Assembly: GCA_026315105.1 (NCBI GenBank)
Contig: CM048745.1
Location: 742,509,006-742,573,005, forward strand
From: Locusta migratoria
Lineage: Eukaryota; Arthropoda; Insecta; Orthoptera; Acrididae
Direction: 5' to 3'
DNA: 64,000 bases
The notes under the pieces were generated by a model. That model was not told where the DNA came from, did no database searches, and saw nothing but the letters and a program-made list of their open reading frames with translations. Shown piece by piece: positions 10,285 to 21,908 of the stretch; the first letter of the stretch is position 1, and each line of letters opens with the position of its first letter. The position numbers and the translations under genes were made by a program.

Positions 10285-11240
10285 AAGGGCAACAGATAGA
10301 TTGTGCTTTTCTCGATTAGAAAAAGGCACTTGACGCGGTGCCACACTGCAGACTGCTAACGAAGATCCGAGCATATGAAACAGTTCACAATCTTCACAGA
10401 TTTGTGACTGGCTGGAAGACTTCCTAAGTGATAGAACGCAGTACGTTATTCTCGACGACGAGTGTTCATCAGAGACGAGTGTATCGTCAGGCGTGCCCCA
10501 GGGGAGTGCGATAGGACTGTTATTATTTTATTTCTATATAAATGATCTGATGGACAAGATTAACTTGTAACTTGTGACTGTTTGCTGATGATGCTGTGGT
10601 GTATGGGAGGGTGTCGTCATTAACTGACTGTAATAGCATACAGGATGACTTGGACAAAATTTCAAGTTAGTATGAAGAATGGCAGCTAGCTCTAAATGTA
10701 GAAGAATGTAAGATGATGCGCATGAGTAGGAAAAACAATCCCATAATGTTTGAATATAGCATCGGTACTGAGCTTCTTGATGCAGTCGCGCCGTTCAAAT
10801 ATCTGGGCGTAACATTGCAGAGCGATATGAAATGGAACGAACATGTAAGGACAGTTGTGAGTAAGGCAGACAGCCGACTTCGGTTTATTGGGAGAATTTT
10901 GGGAAGATGTACTTCACCTGTAAAGGATACCGCATATAAAACGCTTCTGCGACCACGTCTTGAGTATTGCTCAAGTGTTTGGGACCCACAGCAGATCAGT
11001 TTAAAGGAAGACATAGAAGCAATTCAGAGGCGAGCAGCTAGGTTCATTACTGGTAGGTTCGACCAACGCGCGAGTGTCACGGCAACTCAATTGGGGATCG
11101 CTGAAGGAAAGAGGCGTTCTTTTCCTGAATTTCTGTTGAGGAAATTTAGAGGGCCGGCATTTGAAGCTTAGTAGTGAGATATTAGCGCTCGTACAGAGGC
11201 GCACTTTACGGTAGATTGCGGAGTACACACACACATTTTA
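10285..11240 (+). pseudogene. CR1-like LINE, RT C-terminal half, distinct subfamily
   Basis: From about 10300 the frames show a broken catalytic region A, a PQGSAIG-like motif and FADDAVVYGRV, so this box is intact. An open frame at 10713-11171 then gives the C-terminal region (FKYLGVTLQSDMKWNEHV, LRFIGRILGRC, RPRLEYCSSVWDPQQ, IEAIQRRAARFI). Its sequence differs throughout from the copies at 3.5, 36, 38 and 63.5 kb, so it is another subfamily. The 3' UTR ends in TAGATTGCGGAGTACACACACAC-type sequence. The copy is 5' truncated, as LINE insertions usually are. Confidence 0.82.
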
Positions 11241-11484
11241 GTTAGAATGAAATTCAACATTCCGCGACATGTGTTCTGACTGCAGTTATTGTCCATTAAA
11301 TTTACTTCTGTTGCTAAAAATAATAGTCCTCGTTATGGGTATTCCGATAACAATTCAAGCATGTGTTAGTCACAGACAACCACACGATCCACTTTTGAGA
11401 GCGAAAACAGCGAACGGTACTTTAAAAAAATTCATACCCCCAACAAAGAGCAAAGAGGATTATGCTTGATAGTGACTAGGAGAA
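11241..11484. other. unassigned sequence
   Basis: No clear feature. It may include the remaining 3' flank of the following mariner relic, but no terminal inverted repeat was found. Confidence 0.4.
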
Positions 11485-12470
11485 GTGTTCCTCTAAAATT
11501 AAAGAAGATACAGGGCACTAGTTTCTGTATGCCTTGTTCATAGGTTACTGCCTGTGTATTGAACCATGTGGTAACATGTTCTTTCAGCTCGTCATATTTG
11601 ATGAGGTGTCGACCACAAAGGACAGATTTTAGCTGTAAGGAGATGGAAGTCGCTGGGAGCGAGGTCCTTCCTGTACTGAGGATAATCAGACACGTTCCAG
11701 TGAAGTTCCCATAAGAGTTGTTTGTTCACATTCGCCTTGTGAGGTCGCGGAACAAGACAACACCTTTTGACAGTAATCCTCAGCGCTTGTTCTGTATTGC
11801 GCGGGGTAATTTCTTAATGGTTTCACAGTAACCATGTGCATTGATTGTTTGGCCTCGTGGTAAGAAATCAATCAGCAAAATGCCTGTCCCAAAAACGGTG
11901 CACATGACTTTTCGAGGTGTTAAGATTTGCTTAGGCTTCGTTGGGGATGAAGTGTGCCTCCTTCCATTGATTGCCATTTTGTTTCAGGAGTGTCGTACGA
12001 TACCCAAGTTTCATACCCTCTGACTATCCGAGCAAGAAAACCATCGCCTTCTTCAGTGTAGCGTGTCAAAACCTGAAGTGCACTGCCCATCCGTTGTTTT
12101 TTGTGTTGTTCACTTAGAATTTTGGGTACCCAACGTGAGCAAAGTTTTCGCAATTTCAGTTTTTCAGTAACAATTTCATGAATTTGTGATCGTGAGATTT
12201 GCGGAACTTGGGTAGCAAGGTCACTAAGTGTAAACGTACGCTTAATCTTCTCTTCAGTTCATCAGTAACCACAGACGGGAGTCCACTTCGTTCTTCATCG
12301 TGCACTAGATTACCTCCTTCATTTTCACTTTGAATCAATTATAGCATTTTGTGCGTGAAACTCGAAGATTCGCCGGTGGAGTTCCTTTGGTTTAACTTCC
12401 TTTCCATTTAGAAAACGAATCACAGATCTGATTTCAAATGCAGCGGTAAATTTCAATTACGGCTGAGTTT
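11485..12470 (-). pseudogene. mariner-type transposase relic
   Basis: Minus-strand frames in order from 12470 downward give AAFEIRSVIRFLNGKEVKP (N-terminal helix-turn-helix), LVHDEERSGLPSVVTDELK (inter-domain linker), LCSRWVPKILSEQHKKQRM, GYETWVSYDTPETKWQ, MCTVFGTGILLIDFLPRG, and near 11700 YRKDLAPSDFHLL. This is the order of a mariner transposase of about 345 residues. The first catalytic aspartate (GDETWV in the family) reads GYETWV and the HDNARPH block is corrupted, so it is inactive. Several frameshifts are present. It is a different mariner lineage from the one at 12892. Confidence 0.85.
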
Positions 12471-12891
12471 GTGTCTTCTCTTTGAGTCAGAGTTTGCTGC
12501 GCATGCTAGGAACTGCGATCGTAGCGCTGCCGCGGATACGAATAGAGACGGAACTTACTTTGTGCGATTATTAATTGATTTGTTTGTTAGGCTTTCACGT
12601 ATTAACTAATAAACTGATCATCATTAAATTTTGCGTAACCGTTGTCAGAGGTAAGGTACAGGACACGAGTTCCCTTTCATCAAGAGAACAATGTTGCACA
12701 CGAGGGATAGAAGAATAACTTTTAGACGGTCGCCTGGCATAACAACTTGGCGTACTGACATGAAAAAATTGCAACGTGATGCGTGGAGTACAGAGAAAAG
12801 GACCTGTGGGATCCCGGAAGAAATTCTGATATCCAGAAAAAAAATGTTCCCTCGTTATCATAAAGTGGTGCATGACGAATGCTACATTAAA
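12471..12891. other. unassigned sequence
   Basis: Nothing recognised between the two mariner relics. Open frames of 71-92 codons on both strands overlap and look like chance. Confidence 0.45.
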
Positions 12892-13737
12892 TACGAGGGC
12901 TGGTAACTATTTATTCACAACCACTACAAAAGCTTTACATGTTTGCTCCTGTTACTTTCCTTCAAAGTAGTCACTAGCATTGTGGAGAACCCGTTACCAG
13001 CGATGTGGAAGGCTTAGTATACCGTTAGCAGAGCCTGTTGTGTTGATGGTGCGAATAGAGCGGTCTACTGCCTGTCGAATCTCTGCAACAGTTCTGAAGC
13101 GAATGTCACGAAGTGGTCCCTTCATCTTCAGAATCAAATCAGAGTCACAAGGACTTAATTCCGTGGAATATTGTGGATGGTACAGTGCTTCCCATTCCCA
13201 TCGACCGACCAGAGCAGCCACAGCTTGCGCTGTATGCGCCCGCGCATTGTCGTGCAAAATGATGGGTGAGTTTGCACAGAAAAACAATGTTCCCGCTTCT
13301 TTCACAAAGCTGGTCGCAGGCGATGCTCCAAAAACTAACAGTAATACCGTGCAGTGAAGGCCTACCTTGGAGGAACGTAATGCGTTACGATAACACCATC
13401 ATAGTCGTACACGATGGTCACCATAGCTTTTACCATATTGTCCTCTTGGAGACCTTGGTGACACTATCGTGCTGTACGACCTCTGGCACATTCAATCTTG
13501 ATCCAACTCCGTTTTCCTGTTTCGAAAACATAGTGACACCGTCAAGTCAGACCGCTCGCTCACAAGTGACTGTGTTTCCCTCGAATGTGCGCACGCCGGT
13601 GACGTGGTACGGGCGAGTCCATTTGCTCGGAGGTAAGCTAGGTATCTCAACAACGTGTGTTATCACCGACAATAGTAGATTACGTTGCATAGTATCTCCA
13701 CGGCAGTGTTGCCACTATTTAAGTTCCAACCCTCGTA
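12892..13737 (-). mobile_element. mariner element with terminal inverted repeats, degenerate
   Basis: It starts TACGAGGGCTGGTAACTATT and ends TTAAGTTCCAACCCTCGTA, giving imperfect terminal inverted repeats of about 20-28 bp with TA at both outer ends. On the minus strand 12994-13305 encodes the transposase C-terminal catalytic part: ILHDNARAHTAQ, then YHPQYSTELSPCDSDLI, with 34 residues between the two aspartates (the mariner D34D spacing), and TINTTGSANGILSLPHRW. The N-terminal half is shortened, which makes the element about 846 bp instead of about 1.3 kb. A second copy lies at 21909-23219. Confidence 0.88.
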
Positions 13738-14694
13738 GACTTCTACACAGTTTGACCTGTCACTTTGAAAGTGGGCACATGTATGCAAAAGGCTTCAATA
13801 ATTGCAATAAACGTAGATACCCATTCATCGATCACAATGAAAATCGACAGACATACTGCACATAATTTTATAGACAGGGAACGGAGGACATTGAAATAGT
13901 AGAGAGAAATAACAAGATATCAATACACATATGAAGGAAATAATAGGTCACTCAAGACACTATTTTATCATTTCCGGTCAAACGTGAGAAAAACCCTCTG
14001 TTTAATGTTATTTTGTAGCATAATCGTGCGCATGTGATAGGGCTTCTATTAGATACCAAAGTTCAAATGCGGGGCTTCGTTAAAGTGGTTAAAGGAAGTG
14101 GAACAAATTCATGAATGTTGTTACATGATCAAAAATCACTTTGTGATTTACAATCTATTTTATGCATTAAAGTATAAGCCTATGCTGGAATATGCTTGCT
14201 GAAAGGAGGTTATGACATCGGCATACCAATATCATAATTGGAAAATGTAATAAGTGTGGCTTTTGATACTGATCTGCCTGAATGCGGAATTAATTTTGAA
14301 TGTAAAAACCTGTCTTTAGTGACGTGGGCACACTGCTCTCCTGCACTTTGTTTTAACCACTTCATAGACTCCCATACCTGCACTTCGAGGACTAGCTACC
14401 AGGTGTGTGGGGCATGTGTGTTTCTCGCTATTATTATTACTATGAGCTGAGGTGGTTTTAGCGCTGTTGATGGAAAACTAATGACATACTTACAACACTG
14501 CGCCTTTGACATGATCTAATTAACGTTTGCTAATTAAACTAATCTCTGCAACGTCAAATAACAGAAAATAACTTCAGGCAATCACATTAGAAAAAAGAAT
14601 AGCACAAGTTTTGGAAAAGAAAATGACAATAGAGTAAGTATATTCGTACCTATTATTATGCCGCAGTGGTATCAGGAGTTACAGTAACGGAAAA
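13738..14694. other. unassigned sequence
   Basis: No gene recognised. A 70-codon frame at 14238-14450 (+) has no domain that I know. Confidence 0.5.
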
Positions 14695-14895
14695 CTGCGG
14701 CGGAGCGGACGACCTCATTGAGGCGCTATGCTACGATGCGCGAGGCCTTTCCCCGTCGGGGGTTCGATTGCCCCCTCGGGCAGGGATATTTGTGCCGTCC
14801 TTAGGATAAGCTAGTTCATAAGTAGTTTGTAAGTTTATGGACTGATGACCCCGTAGTAAAGTCCCATAAGCTCTACAAACATTTGAACATTTGGA
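14695..14895 (+). mobile_element. tRNA-derived SINE, family 1, diverged head
   Basis: The tail is typical (GTGCCGTCCTTAGG, GTTTGTAAGTTTATGGACTG, ACATTTGAACATTTG). The tRNA part is strongly diverged (GCGGACGACCTCATTGAGGC instead of the usual A-box), but the B-box GGTTCGATTGCCCCC is still visible. Old copy. Confidence 0.85.
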
Positions 14896-16195
14896 GGAGG
14901 AGGGGTGGGGGTCAAGTCGGGATCAGTGGGCACAGAATAACAAAGAGAGGCCTTACAATGACAGTGACACTGAAATGAAGCCGGCTGAGAGCGCAACACC
15001 CAACCAACATGGCGGCCGAGCGCCAGCCGACCACAGCTGCAGGCACAGGGTAGTTCATTGAGTTCTCTGTCTGTTAATTCCTTTTTCATATATTTTAAGG
15101 CGTTCCTTTTTGACAATCCATTTTTCCCATAAATAATTACAAATTTCAGCTAGGGGCAGCAAATCAAACTATTATATAAAATATAAGCACATTTTTCCTC
15201 TGTCTGTCCCTTAGCTTTTATAACTCGAGGAGTATCGAACGTATCGTCATGCGGTTTCTTTTAATTTCTTCTTTAGAGTCCTTGGATAAGCTTAGGCTAT
15301 GTTTAATGTCTATACGAATATGTGAAAAAAACTAAAATAAGAATCATAACGTAGAATCGTTTACCGCTTCTGCACTTTAGTCGGCTCTGGAGCCTAAACT
15401 GTAAGAGCTAGGCCAGTGTACATAGTATAAACTTGCAGAGCTCACAAACACCTTAAAAACACACACACACATTTATCATTTTTCTTTTCTAAAGCGCTCG
15501 CGCCAGATGGCTTCAGACTACAGATACAGTGATTGTGGGAGATCTGTAAAAGTCTTTTTTTTATCGTCGTGAGTTCTATAATTCTATACTGTGTACTTTG
15601 GCACGGGTCTCATAGTTTGCGTTACAAAGGTCACTTAAGTTGGAAGTGGTAAACCATTCTACGTTATTACTCTTATTTCAATTATTTCTCATTTCGTATT
15701 GGCGTGTAATATAGCCTAGGTTAAAGACAGGATTATACCGAACAATTTGAAAGAAACAGCATTACGATACGTTCTGCAGTTCTCGAGTTAAAGTAGTTTA
15801 AAGATTAACCGTGCTAAGTCGGAGCGCCTCAGCTAGTTAGTAATAAAATTAATAAAAAGTGTTAAGTCATAATTATTGATACCAAAACTTGTATCCCAAA
15901 TTACAAATGTTCATCAATATTGGTCACAAAGTACAAGATGAGCGGGTAACGGATTCTGTGCTCGCTGGTGGGCAAACTCGCTGAAAGTAACGAGTAGAAT
16001 CTGAAAAATTCCACCGCTCTGTTGTATCCAAATTTGTGAAAAAATCAGGGGAGCTATAAAAAAGTTTCATAAATAAAAAGAAAAGTACATTTCATTATCT
16101 ACAACTTTCTCCTTGATCAAAATTTCTTGACCACGAAACAAAATAGTGGCAGGCGACTAACTTTTTCATGTCACAATTTTTATTTCATAAGAACA
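14896..16195. other. unassigned sequence
   Basis: No gene or known repeat recognised. The 93-codon frame at 14835-15116 (-) begins inside the SINE and is not credible. Confidence 0.5.
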
Positions 16196-17254
16196 CTAGC
16201 TGAAAACCCGGCGTTGTCCGGGTATTTATTAATTTATTCCTTCCACTTTTCAGGCGTATAAGGGCTGTATGTCTGTAAAATCTCTTGGGAATACAATTAG
16301 TAGTAAAGAAGTAATAGATTAAAACTTGGTGCGTGATGAGGCGGTTTTCGATGAACGTTACAGTTTATCTGCTCATATCTCATGAACTACGTGTCGTACT
16401 GTGATACAATTTAGAAGGTACACTTAAATATATACCTGTATACTGTTTCTAAAATTTCCTGCGGCTAAAATTTGTAGTATACAAATTGTAAATTGTAACA
16501 GCATACCGAATGCCGTAGTTTTAGCCCATGAACAGCCGAACGTTACTGTTTATGTGCTCATATCTCATGAACTACGTGTCTTACTGTGAAACAATTTAGA
16601 AGGTAAATTCAACTATATGTGTGTATACTGTCTGTAAAATTTCCCACATCCACAATTTGTAGTGTACAAATTATAAATTGTAACGTCATATCGAATGTCG
16701 CAGTTTTACTCCATAAACAGCGGAAAAGTAGTAAGCCAGAAACATTTTATCTTTTCATCATTTTACTATGGTTTCCAGCGAGAAAAGGTTTAATAAAGGT
16801 TAGAAATTATGTTTAACGTTTATTGCAAGTCGCTAAGTACTGTCATCCTCATACAGTGTATTTCGAAAGTCTCGCCGCATTATATGGCATTTTTTGCGAT
16901 TTCTATTGGTTATGACGTAATATCTTTTGAACCACGTGCCGTATGTGATTCTTAACCATGCAGCAATTGTTACCTCACGGTGAGGAATGTGTGTACCAAA
17001 TTTGATTGAAATCTGTCCTATGGTTTAGGAGAAAATGAGCAGCATTTTTCGCAAAATGCAGCAGTTTTCCCGCGCATCTCATTGTTTATGACGTCATATC
17101 TCGTGAACAATACAGCATATATGATTCTTAGACTTGCGGCGTCCGTCCTCATGGATTGAAGCGTATGTGTACAAAATTTCATAAAGATTGGAACAAAACT
17201 GTAGATTTATATGCAACAGTTACAAACATACGGACATTCTGCTTTATATATTAG
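16196..17254 (+). repeat. interspersed repeat of unknown class, type X, with internal modules
   Basis: It begins CTAGCTGAAAACCCGGCG, where CCCGGCGTTGTCCGGG can form a GC hairpin, and ends TTTATATATTAGA. Inside are two direct modules of about 190 bp (about 16353-16540 and 16541-16730), both with CTCATATCTCATGAACTACG, followed by two further diverged modules containing GACGTAATATC/GACGTCATATC and AAAATTTCATAAAGATTGG-type sentences. Fragments with the same start occur at 30930 (+) and 51641 (-), and related ends occur at 53405 and 56-58 kb. It is non-coding. It could be a non-autonomous LINE-like element or a Helitron-like one; I cannot decide. Confidence 0.55.
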
Positions 17255-17509
17255 ATTGTTGCATTCCTTCAGTATTCACCTGTCTACGTGAAAAATATAC
17301 TTTTTTTTCCTACCCTAAGGATTTCAAATAACAATGTAATTGAGGCGAGCGCTATTTGAAGAACTTCGCATTTATCGGCCCAACTGCGTTCCTTCACCAA
17401 ACCAAGATGGCTGCCGGTCTTCACTGCCTGTACGCTGATGTAGGCGGTATAGCCTCTCTATGTTATTCTGTGCTCGCTGGTCGGGATATCTACCCCGGTC
17501 GGCACTAGC

Positions 17510-19345
17510 ACAGGAAAAAGGGAGTACAAACGCCTGAAAAATGATTGACAGGAAGTGCAGACTGGCTAAGCAGGAGTGGCTAGAGGACAAATGCAGAACC
17601 GTAGAAGAATGTATAACTAGGGGAAAGATAGGTACCGCCTACAAGAAAATAAAAGAGATATTTGGAGACAAGAAAAGTAGCTGCATGAATATCAAGAACT
17701 CAGACGGAAAACCAGTACTAAGCAAATAGGGGAAAGCTGAACTTTGGAAGGAATATGTAGAGGGCCTATACAAAGGAAATAAACTTGATGGCAGTATTCT
17801 AGAAATGGAAGACGAAGTGAAGGAAGATGAATAAGGAGATATGATACTGCGAGAAGAATTTGACAGAGCGCTGAAAGATTTGAGTCGAAACAAGGCCCCT
17901 GGAATAGATGATATTCCGTCTGAACTGCTGATATCGTTAGGAGAGCCAGTCGTCAAAAAACTGTATCACCTGGTATGCGAGATGTATGAGACAGGGGAAA
18001 TAGCCTCCGACTTCAAGAAGAATATCGTAATTCCAATTCCAAGAAAAACTAGTGCGGACAAGTGTGAAAATTACAGAAATATCAGTTTAATAAGTCGTGG
18101 TTGCAAAATACTAACGCGAATTATTTAGAGACGAATGGAAAGACTTGTGGAATCCGATCTCGGGAAGATCAGTTTGGATTTAGGAGAAATATAGGAACAC
18201 AGGAGGCAGAAACATTACGACTTATCTTAGAAGATAGTCTAAGGAAAGTGAAACGTACGTTTTTAGCGTTCGTTGATTTGGAGAAAGCTTATGACAATGT
18301 CGACTGGAATAAGCAGTTTTAAATTCTGAAGGTATCAGGGGTAAAATATAGGGAGCGAAGAGTTATATTCAACCCATACAAAAACCAAACAGCGGTTTTT
18401 TAGAGTCGAAGGGCAAGAAAGGGACGCAGAGGTTGGGAAGGGAGTAAGACCGGGTTGTAGCCTTTCCCCACTATTTTTCAATCTGTACATTGAGCAACCT
18501 GTGAAGGAATGCAAGGAGAAATATGGAGAGGGCATTAAAGTGCAGGGAGAAGAAATAAAAACATTGCGGTTTGCCGATGACATAGTAATTATGTCAGAGA
18601 CCGCAAAAGATCTGGAAGAGCAATTGAATGGGATGGACGGTGTCCTGCAAAAAGGGTATAAGATGAATATCAACAAGAGTAAAACAAGGATAATGGAATG
18701 TATCGTCTGAAAGTAAGGCGACGCTGAAGGAATTAGATTAGGTAATGAGACAATAAAAGTAGTAGAAGAATTTTCTTATTTGTGTAGCAAGATAACTTCT
18801 GATGGCGAAGTAAAGAAGATATAAAATGCAGAATGACTATGGGAAGAAAAACATTTCTAAAGAAGCGAAACTTGTTAACATCGACTAATAATTTAAATGT
18901 TAGGAAGTCCTTTCTGAAAGCATTTGTCTGGAGTGTAGCATTGTATGGGAGTGAAACGTGGACGATAAGGAGTTCAAACAAAATGATGATAGAAGCTTCT
19001 GAAATGTGGTGCTACAGACGAATGATGAAAATTAGGTGGGTAGATCACGTAACTAATGAGGGGGTGCTTAACCGAATCGGGGACAAAAGGAGTTTCTGGC
19101 ATATCCTGACTAAGAGAAAGGATAGATTGGTCGGACACATTCTGAGATATCAAGGAATTGTTTACTTAGCATTAGAAGGAAGCGTGTGGGGTAAAAATCG
19201 TAGAGGGAGACCGAGGGACGAATACAGTGAGCAGATTGAAAAGTATGTAGGTTGCCGAACTTATTCTCAAATGAAGAGACTTGCACAGGACAGGGTAGAG
19301 TGGAGAGCTGCATGAAACCAGTCTGAGGACTGAAGACCACAACAA
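17510..19345 (+). pseudogene. 5'-truncated RTE-type LINE copy
   Basis: It corresponds to about 27150-28987 of the full-length copy. Frames: 17541-17729 (KCRLAKQEWLEDKCRTVEEC), 17841-18128 (DLSRNKAPGIDDIPSELLIS ... PIPRKTSADKCENYRNISLI), 18101-18322 (DQFGFRRNIGTQEAE and FLAFVDLEKAYDNVDW, the region A aspartate), 18501-18710 (LRFADDIVIMSETAKDLEEQ, an intact catalytic box), and 18833-19315 (C-terminal WCYRRMMKIRWVDHVTNEGV and NRRGRPRDEYSEQIEKYVGC). Several stops and small indels separate these. It ends in the CCACAACAATAACG tail. More diverged from the two full-length copies than they are from each other. Confidence 0.9.
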
Positions 19346-19951
19346 TAACGGCACTCGCAAAGGGGCGCCAAATTGTCTCCGAGACAATATGTGAAATGAC
19401 GAGGCATGGCCAATCAGGTATAGGTCTGGCGCCGGTATGGAAAACTCGTAGACCTTTACAGAGCAGGAGTCAGGACGGCAGCGCCTCGTGCAGAAAAGTG
19501 AAAGAAGGCTGCAGTGCTGACTGGGCTGTGCCAAGGAGAGGAACCGTTGGCGTCGTTGCGCAAAGCCCGGCTGCAGCCGGACATGGTCGGTGTCTGAACC
19601 AACGGTGCATGGCGCCTGCTAAGTGAGATTAGATTTCGCCTCTTCCTACCAAAAGTGAAGGCAGCCACGTGTCCTTGGTAGAATCCCGGTGGAACGTTTG
19701 TTTCGTGGGGCTGTTTCCGTAATCGCTATGTCAGTGTAACTTTACTTAGATGTTTTTCGCCATCAGGAAGAAACGTGCCAGTCATTTTCAGCGTCAAGGT
19801 ACACGCTTTGAGCGCAATTAAGCCACGCGATTAGTCTGCTATAAATGTTAGTGAAAGGTAGAGACTTCTTAAATGAACTTTCATTCTGACAAATTTACAA
19901 AAACGAAAGTTTGAAAAATTTTTGTACTCACAAACAAGCCGCAGAGGAATT
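19346..19951. other. unassigned sequence
   Basis: No gene recognised; open frames at 19396-19626 (+) and 19456-19668 (-) overlap in antisense and look like chance. Confidence 0.5.
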
Positions 19952-20689
19952 AATTGGCCCACCTTAGGTTACGGTAGTAACAGTGAAAGTGGGCCTTCGC
20001 GATCGCCTTTTCACAGCTCGAAATTTAAATGAAAATAACGACTTAACAATACATTTGACACGAAAATTGAATAAACAAATTTGTAGAGGAGAAGATTCTC
20101 TACAATTTTGCTCTCTTATATTTTTTTCATATCTTTCATCTTTTTTAGAGATATTTGCGAAAACAACGGCGATTTGACGATGTCTGTCTGTCCGTAACGT
20201 CTTCCCACTTTTTAGGTCGAACCGTTCAACCGATCGGCACCAAACTCTACAACATAATATTTGGTGGCCAGAGACCAGAACCTCACTTTTTAAAATTTTT
20301 CGGACAAAAAATACGTTAGTAACACTAAAAAAGCCGTTTGTAAAAAATTGTAATTGCGAACAAACCGTTCATCTTACACGAAAACTGAATAACCGAATTT
20401 GTAGCTGAGAAAATTCTCTACACATTTCCTCTCTTATGTTTTTTTCGTAACTCGCACCGTTACAGAGATATTTGTAAAAATAACGGCGATTTGACGCCGC
20501 CTCTTGATTTTACGTAAACAATGCGTTAGGAAGTGTCACGTAACGTTCCTCGCCCAGAACTCTCTCTGGCATACGCCATCTTTCTTCCCGTATTTTGTGA
20601 TTTTCTTATTATAACTTACACTTTGTCATTGCAAAGCAGTAGCGCACTCAAGAATTAACAGAAGCAAGTCGTTCATAGTACGTTGTTGT

Positions 20690-20785
20690 GTTCTTCAGTC
20701 CGGAGACTGGTTTGATGCAGCTCTCCACCATACCCTATCCTGAGCAAGCCTTTTCATCTCCTCATAAGAACGGCAACCTACGATA
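20690..20785 (-). mobile_element. RTE LINE 3' end fragment
   Basis: Antisense of the last 95 bp of the RTE-type LINE, from the stop region (CTTCAGTCCGGAGACTGG) into the conserved GAGGAGATGAAAAGGCTTGC. It is a severely 5'-truncated insertion. Confidence 0.8.
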
Positions 20786-20873
20786 AATTATAATCCAGTG
20801 TCTAAAAATGTCATTTTAGCTGTTGGCAACTGCCACGAATAGTACGAGTATTAAGCGACAATACCGTAGTTCG

Positions 20874-20955
20874 TCGCCGCGGTGTAGTTGGTTAGTCTGT
20901 TACGTTGCGATAAATGTGGTCAGTAGTTCGAAACCCGATGATACCAAGTTTTTTT
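20874..20955 (+). repeat. tRNA-like patch followed by a T run
   Basis: GCCGCGGTGTAGTTGGTTAG resembles an A-box region and AGTAGTTCGAAACCCG a B-box; 12 T follow. It is not a good cloverleaf, so I do not call it a tRNA gene. It may be a SINE-head or a box inside a larger element, as at 21722 and 52.5 kb. Confidence 0.4.
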
Positions 20956-21721
20956 TTTTTCGCTTTAGCTCCTAAAAGTGCTTCCGTCACTCTTATTAAT
21001 TAAATAGAGCTATCTCCTGCAATATTTCGAGTTGTGCATTTGTAAGAGTGCTCCCTCTAAAATGTGCGTTTGTTCTATTTCGTGAACTTGGCGTGAAATA
21101 CATAACAACGAATTGAACACTGGTGTTCTGAAGCATCTGCACAACAACGGGAAGGATACTGTGATAATGAACATTCTAAACCGTGCAGATACTGGTACTT
21201 TCATATATAAGTGGAGTCCTAAATTTCAATGGGAACTGTCGTTCCTTAATGAAACGAAAGGGAAGTGCATACATTGCAACAAATTACCTGTTTTGGCCCA
21301 CTTTAGGTTACGGTAGTAACACTGAACAGAATGAGAAACACTGAAGACACTGTATAAAACAGCGGCCACGACACGTGTTTGCGGATGGTAGTCACACTAT
21401 TAAAAGACACTGATGCACTGTGGACTCGAATCAAATAATTTTGGCTCTTTGTTAAAATACAACGGGAAAGAATATTACGTATTGTGTGCATATATATTAT
21501 CACAATAGTAGAGTCGTAATCTTACCATGCCGTAAAACACGTCAGTGCTATTTTTTGAATCTTTTTACTTTATTGTTACTTTTTAAATAGTGCGTGAAGT
21601 TCAAAGATCCAACTTAACTTTCGAAAGAATTTCGATGCAACTCTAGAAAATTCTATAGAAAATCTGGTTTGATGTTTTCCGAACATCTTCAGTGGCCTAA
21701 AGGAAGATCAATTTTTAGATA

Positions 21722-21795
21722 GCCAGTGTGGTAGAATGCTTGGCTGTGATGTGAGGCCCTTAGGTTCGATTCACGACTGCAATTTTTTTTTTAAA
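21722..21795 (+). repeat. tRNA-like patch followed by a T run
   Basis: CCAGTGTGGTAGAATGCTTG (A-box-like) and TTAGGTTCGATTCACG (B-box-like) precede nine or more T. Similar in layout to 20874-20955 but not in detailed sequence. Confidence 0.4.
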
Positions 21796-21908
21796 CAAGC
21801 TTTTTCGTAAAGTGTAAAACACATAAATATGGACAAAAAAATAGTTGCGCTTGAAACCGGTAATCGCAGGATTGACTGTTGTTTTTCTTCCCGATAGTAC
21901 GAATACTT

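Larger units (their letters stand above)
19952..21560 (+). repeat. interspersed repeat of unknown class, type Y, copy 1
   Basis: Its first part (19983-20190) and its last part (21498-21560, TATCACAATAGTAGAGTCGT to ACGTCAGTG) both match 50608-50830 and 51279-51330, so the two loci are copies of one element with different interiors. A module of about 130 bp (GAAAATTGAATAAACAAATT ... GAGATATTTGC ... ACGGCGATTTGACG) is present twice inside this copy, at about 20065-20180 and 20380-20500. The phrase TTAGGTTACGGTAGTAACA occurs twice in direct orientation, near 19965 and 21303. No protein is evident. A 100-bp RTE tail and two tRNA-like patches lie inside or beside it. Confidence 0.5.

Noticed and set aside
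13266..13865. 199-codon plus-strand ORF over the mariner element
   Set aside because: It is antisense to a recognisable transposase and continues past the element end; no domain is visible in this frame.
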